A stretch of DNA of 6,957 bases from Lysobacterales bacterium (lineage in GTDB: Bacteria > Pseudomonadota > Gammaproteobacteria > Xanthomonadales > Marinicellaceae): NCBI GenBank assembly GCA_026990095.1, contig JALSIL010000012.1:1-6957 (forward strand), in the 5' to 3' direction. The translations under genes and the position numbers were made by a program. This document shows, in pieces, positions 4,385 through 6,957 of the stretch (its first letter is position 1; each line of letters starts with the position of its first letter). Under the pieces are notes generated by a model, which worked only from the letters and a program-made list of their open reading frames with translations, made no database searches and was not told the DNA's origin.

Positions 4385-5623
4385 ATGAGTAAAAGAAGAG
4401 TCGTAGTTACAGGCATAGGAATAGTATCACCAGTAGGCAATACTTTACAAAATGCATGGAACAATATTAAAGAAGGGGTTAGCGGAATTGATTTGTTAAC
4501 CCATTTTGATGCCAGCGAGTTTACTTGTAAGATTGCAGGTGAAGTCAAAGGTTTTGAAATTGAAAAATACTTAAAAAAGAAAGACGCTCGTAAAATGGAT
4601 CCTTTTATCCATTATGGTATGGCAGCAGGAATTGATGCCATAAATGATTCTGGATTAACCATAGACGAGTCAAATGCTCAACGCGTTGGCGTTTATATTG
4701 GTGCTGGAATCGGTGGCATTTACGGCATTCAAAATACTGCTGATGCACTTGCTACAAAAGGACCCAGAAGAATCTCACCCTTTTTTATTCCCAGCACTAT
4801 CATTAATATGGCTGCAGGGCAACTCTCTATCATGTATGGCATTAAAGGACCGAGTTTTTCAGCGGTATCGGCTTGTTCAACAGCCACTCACAATATCGGT
4901 TTAGGAATGCGCAGCATTGCTTATGGTGAAGCCGATGTGATGATATGTGGAGGTTGCGAATACGCCAGCACTCCATTAGCAATGGGTGGGTTTGCATCAG
5001 CTAAAGCCATGAGCACACGTAATGATAACCCCAAAGCTGCTTCACGTCCATGGGATAAGGATCGTGATGGTTTTGTCTTGGGTGATGGAGCGGGTATCCT
5101 CGTACTGGAAGAATACCAACACGCCAAAGCACGAGGGGCAAAAATATACGGCGAAATCATAGGCTTTGGCATGTCATCCGATGCTTACCACATGACATCA
5201 CCCTCTCCAGGTGGAGAAGGAGCAGCACGATGCATGACAAATGCCTTAAATGATGCACAAATAAATCCTGACGAAATCGACTACATCAACGCTCATGGCA
5301 CATCAACACCCTTGGGAGATGTCGGTGAAAGTGATGCCGTTAAAGTTGCTTTGGGAGATTATGCTTATAAAACAGCGGTTGGCTCTACTAAATCCATGAC
5401 AGGGCATTTACTGGGAGCCGCAGGTGGTGTTGAGGCAATATTTAGTTTAATGGCTATGTGTGACAATGTCCTACCAGCCACAATTAACTTGGATGAGCCA
5501 GGCGAGGGATGTGACTTGGATTATATTGCCAACACATCACGCGATGCACAAGTAGATATTGCCTTGTCCAACTCTTTTGGATTTGGCGGGACCAATGTCA
5601 CTGTGGTGTTTAGAAAAATTTAG
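4385..5623 (+). CDS. fabF: 3-oxoacyl-[acyl-carrier-protein] synthase II (FabF)
   Basis: The 412-residue protein (E. coli 413) condenses malonyl-ACP with acyl-ACP during fatty acid elongation, acting with the adjacent carrier protein. The thiolase-fold catalytic set is complete: nucleophile C164 in SACSTATH, H304 in NAHGTSTPLGD, K336 in GSTKSMTGH and H341, one residue later than in E. coli numbering. The C-terminal loop SNSFGFGGTN is at 395-404, and GVYIGAGIGG at 102-111 also fits. KAS II rather than KAS I is supported by the C-H-K-H layout, sequence resemblance and position after acpP. The ATG has AGGGG at 4368-4372 upstream, a rather long 12-base spacer. The TAG stop shares its last base with the GTG start of pabB, so the two are coupled. 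The sequence looks intact and functional. Confidence 0.97.
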   Translation: MSKRRVVVTGIGIVSPVGNTLQNAWNNIKEGVSGIDLLTHFDASEFTCKIAGEVKGFEIEKYLKKKDARKMDPFIHYGMAAGIDAINDSGLTIDESNAQRVGVYIGAGIGGIYGIQNTADALATKGPRRISPFFIPSTIINMAAGQLSIMYGIKGPSFSAVSACSTATHNIGLGMRSIAYGEADVMICGGCEYASTPLAMGGFASAKAMSTRNDNPKAASRPWDKDRDGFVLGDGAGILVLEEYQHAKARGAKIYGEIIGFGMSSDAYHMTSPSPGGEGAARCMTNALNDAQINPDEIDYINAHGTSTPLGDVGESDAVKVALGDYAYKTAVGSTKSMTGHLLGAAGGVEAIFSLMAMCDNVLPATINLDEPGEGCDLDYIANTSRDAQVDIALSNSFGFGGTNVTVVFRKI

Positions 5624-6927
5624 TGTCCAATAAAACTTACCGAGCTAAACTCAAAACAAAACCAGATTTGATTGGTTTAGCTCGTTGTTACCCTAAGAAG
5701 TTTCCTGCTTTATTAGCAAGCAATACCAAAAATCAAAAAACTGGACGCTTCTCCTTGCTATTAGCTAAATCTAAAAAGATTAAAAAAGCGTTTACCCAAC
5801 AACAATTTACTAGGTTATTGGATAAAATTGATAAACAAATCAAACCCACAAAAATTGATGATTTGCCCTTCTACTCAGGTTGGTTCCTCTACCTCTCCTA
5901 TGAAAGTACGGCACTGTGGGAAAAATCTCTAAAGAGCATTCAACACGATGATAATCAACCCTTAGCCGTTGCTATTCGTTGCCAATCGGCGATTATTATT
6001 GATCACATCAAGGATGAGTTTTGGTTGGTGGCAGACTCGAAAAAACGCATAAAAAAATTAAAGAAAAAGCTCAAGTCCCTTGACTGTTGCTGTATTAAAT
6101 TTAGAAATCACCTCCGCTTGCAAACCGATGATGTCAAAAGTTATATTGAAAATGTCAAAAAGGCAAAAGATTACATCAAGCAAGGCGATGTCTATCAAGT
6201 TAACTTGGCACGAAATTGGCAAGTCAAAGCCGATCACCAAATAGATGCGTTGGAACTTTACACCAGTTTATCGGTTCACAACCCTGCCCCTTTTGCTGGC
6301 TTTTTACGTATCAAAGACTTCGCCATCATTAGTTCATCACCGGAACGGTTAGTCAAAGTTGAGAATAACTTCATCGAATCACGACCCATTGCTGGAACTC
6401 GCCCAAGACATAAAGACAAACAAAAAGATGATGCTTTAATCCAGGAGCTAATCAATCATCCAAAGGAACAAGCCGAACACATTATGCTTATCGATTTAGA
6501 ACGCAACGACTTAGGACGAGTCAGCAAAATTGGTACCGTTAAAGTGGATGAATTTATGGTGGTAGAATCTTATGCTAAAGTGCATCATATCGTTTCCAAT
6601 ATCGTTGGAGAGTTAGCAGAAAACACCCTTTTTTCTGATGTTATTAAAGCCACATTCCCTGGTGGAACAATTACTGGTTGCCCAAAAATACGGTGCATGC
6701 AAATTATCGACGAACTCGAAAACGCACCACGTGGAGCCTATACAGGTTCAATGGGTTATATCACCGATGACGGCCGAATGGATTTGAATATCCTCATCCG
6801 TACTTTCACCCTGTCACACAACAACCTGAGTTTTCACGCGGGAGCGGGAATTGTTTATGACTCAATTGCCGAAAAAGAAGCCGAAGAATCTATGCATAAG
6901 GCGAAGGCATTAATTAATTCACTTTAA
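5623..6927 (+). CDS. pabB: Aminodeoxychorismate synthase component I, PIAGT type
   Basis: This 434-residue chorismate-binding enzyme would convert chorismate and ammonia, delivered by a glutamine amidotransferase (PabA/TrpG), to 4-amino-4-deoxychorismate for p-aminobenzoate and folate. The catalytic half has ISSSPERLVK (236-245), RPIAGTRPR (254-262), IDLERNDLGRV (290-300), FPGGTITGCPKIR (345-357), GAYTGSMGYI (371-380) and AGAGIV (406-411). The PIAGT motif has Ala257 where E. coli PabB has its substrate-binding Lys274. PIAGT is typical of anthranilate synthase TrpE but also occurs in a known PabB subclass (Stenotrophomonas maltophilia). Shorter length than TrpE, FPGGTITGCPK and linkage to fabF favour PabB. 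The N-terminal half is divergent, with a lysine-rich stretch (139-151) and three consecutive Cys (155-157). The start is GTG, overlapping the fabF stop by one base with no clear SD, which suggests coupled translation. Confidence 0.85.
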   Translation: MSNKTYRAKLKTKPDLIGLARCYPKKFPALLASNTKNQKTGRFSLLLAKSKKIKKAFTQQQFTRLLDKIDKQIKPTKIDDLPFYSGWFLYLSYESTALWEKSLKSIQHDDNQPLAVAIRCQSAIIIDHIKDEFWLVADSKKRIKKLKKKLKSLDCCCIKFRNHLRLQTDDVKSYIENVKKAKDYIKQGDVYQVNLARNWQVKADHQIDALELYTSLSVHNPAPFAGFLRIKDFAIISSSPERLVKVENNFIESRPIAGTRPRHKDKQKDDALIQELINHPKEQAEHIMLIDLERNDLGRVSKIGTVKVDEFMVVESYAKVHHIVSNIVGELAENTLFSDVIKATFPGGTITGCPKIRCMQIIDELENAPRGAYTGSMGYITDDGRMDLNILIRTFTLSHNNLSFHAGAGIVYDSIAEKEAEESMHKAKALINSL

Positions 6928-6957
6928 TTTTTTTTCGCAATCATGAGGATTGAAATC

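Noticed and set aside
4674..4904. Second + strand frame inside fabF, and minus-strand frames at 4074-4280, 4366-4548, 4921-5172 and 6058-6240
   Set aside because: All sit within acpP, fabF or pabB, which have intact catalytic motifs. None has a convincing ribosome site or family resemblance.
5623..6927. Anthranilate synthase TrpE as the identity of the last gene, suggested by PIAGT
   Set aside because: The protein is shorter than usual TrpE, I see no clear LLES-type tryptophan-binding motif in the N-terminal half, it has FPGGTITGCPK, and it overlaps fabF with no trp genes in view. TrpE remains the main alternative.
6928..6957. Terminator or next gene start after pabB
   Set aside because: Eight T follow the stop, but no stable hairpin precedes them; CAATC/GATTG at 6938-6952 comes after the T-run. 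ATG at 6943 opens a frame of five codons with no SD before the window ends. GAGG at 6945-6948 could equally be an SD for a gene starting just outside.

Overview
The window reads as an ordinary chromosomal stretch of an AT-rich gammaproteobacterium. The lineage call rests on gene content: an RlmD-type rRNA methyltransferase with its Fe-S cysteines, an AmpE-like membrane protein, a DUF1318 lipoprotein, a DUF4124 protein and an acpP-fabF pair. Low GC and housekeeping content would suit a Thioglobus/SUP05-like sulfur oxidiser or symbiont, but that is a guess; no gene here is diagnostic. All genes lie on the + strand. No rRNA, tRNA, CRISPR array or transposase gene is visible, and no gene-free stretch exceeds 300 bases.

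Layout. (1) 2-178: the last 58 codons of a long-form glyceraldehyde-3-phosphate dehydrogenase, closed by an intrinsic terminator at 192-220. (2) 285-860: a DUF1318 lipoprotein with its own extended -10 promoter and a strong hairpin terminator, so a one-gene unit. (3) 937-2262: rlmD, starting 18 bases after that terminator's T-run; its likely promoter is inside the terminator hairpin. (4) 2263-2425: a 163-bp element directly after the rlmD stop codon, with perfect 20-bp terminal inverted repeats and an interior that mirrors itself without gaps, so the whole element can fold into one long hairpin. It has no coding capacity and looks like a MITE. It carries a good outward promoter facing the next gene. 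(5) 2502-3926: a two-gene unit of an AmpE-like membrane protein and a secreted coiled-coil DUF4124 protein, joined with no intergenic base. (6) 4066-6927: acpP, fabF and pabB. An intrinsic terminator between acpP and fabF probably allows more carrier protein than synthase; fabF and pabB overlap by one base. The final 30 bases after pabB are too short to assign; pabC would be a typical next gene.

Functionally, the right-hand block joins fatty acid elongation (AcpP, FabF) to the first step of p-aminobenzoate/folate synthesis (PabB). This PabB has the PIAGT active-site motif instead of the classical PIKGT. The left and middle parts cover central carbon metabolism, outer-membrane maintenance, ribosome modification and envelope proteins of unclear role. 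The most unusual item is the palindromic element at 2263-2425. I see no evidence of a defence system, island or multi-gene novel system.
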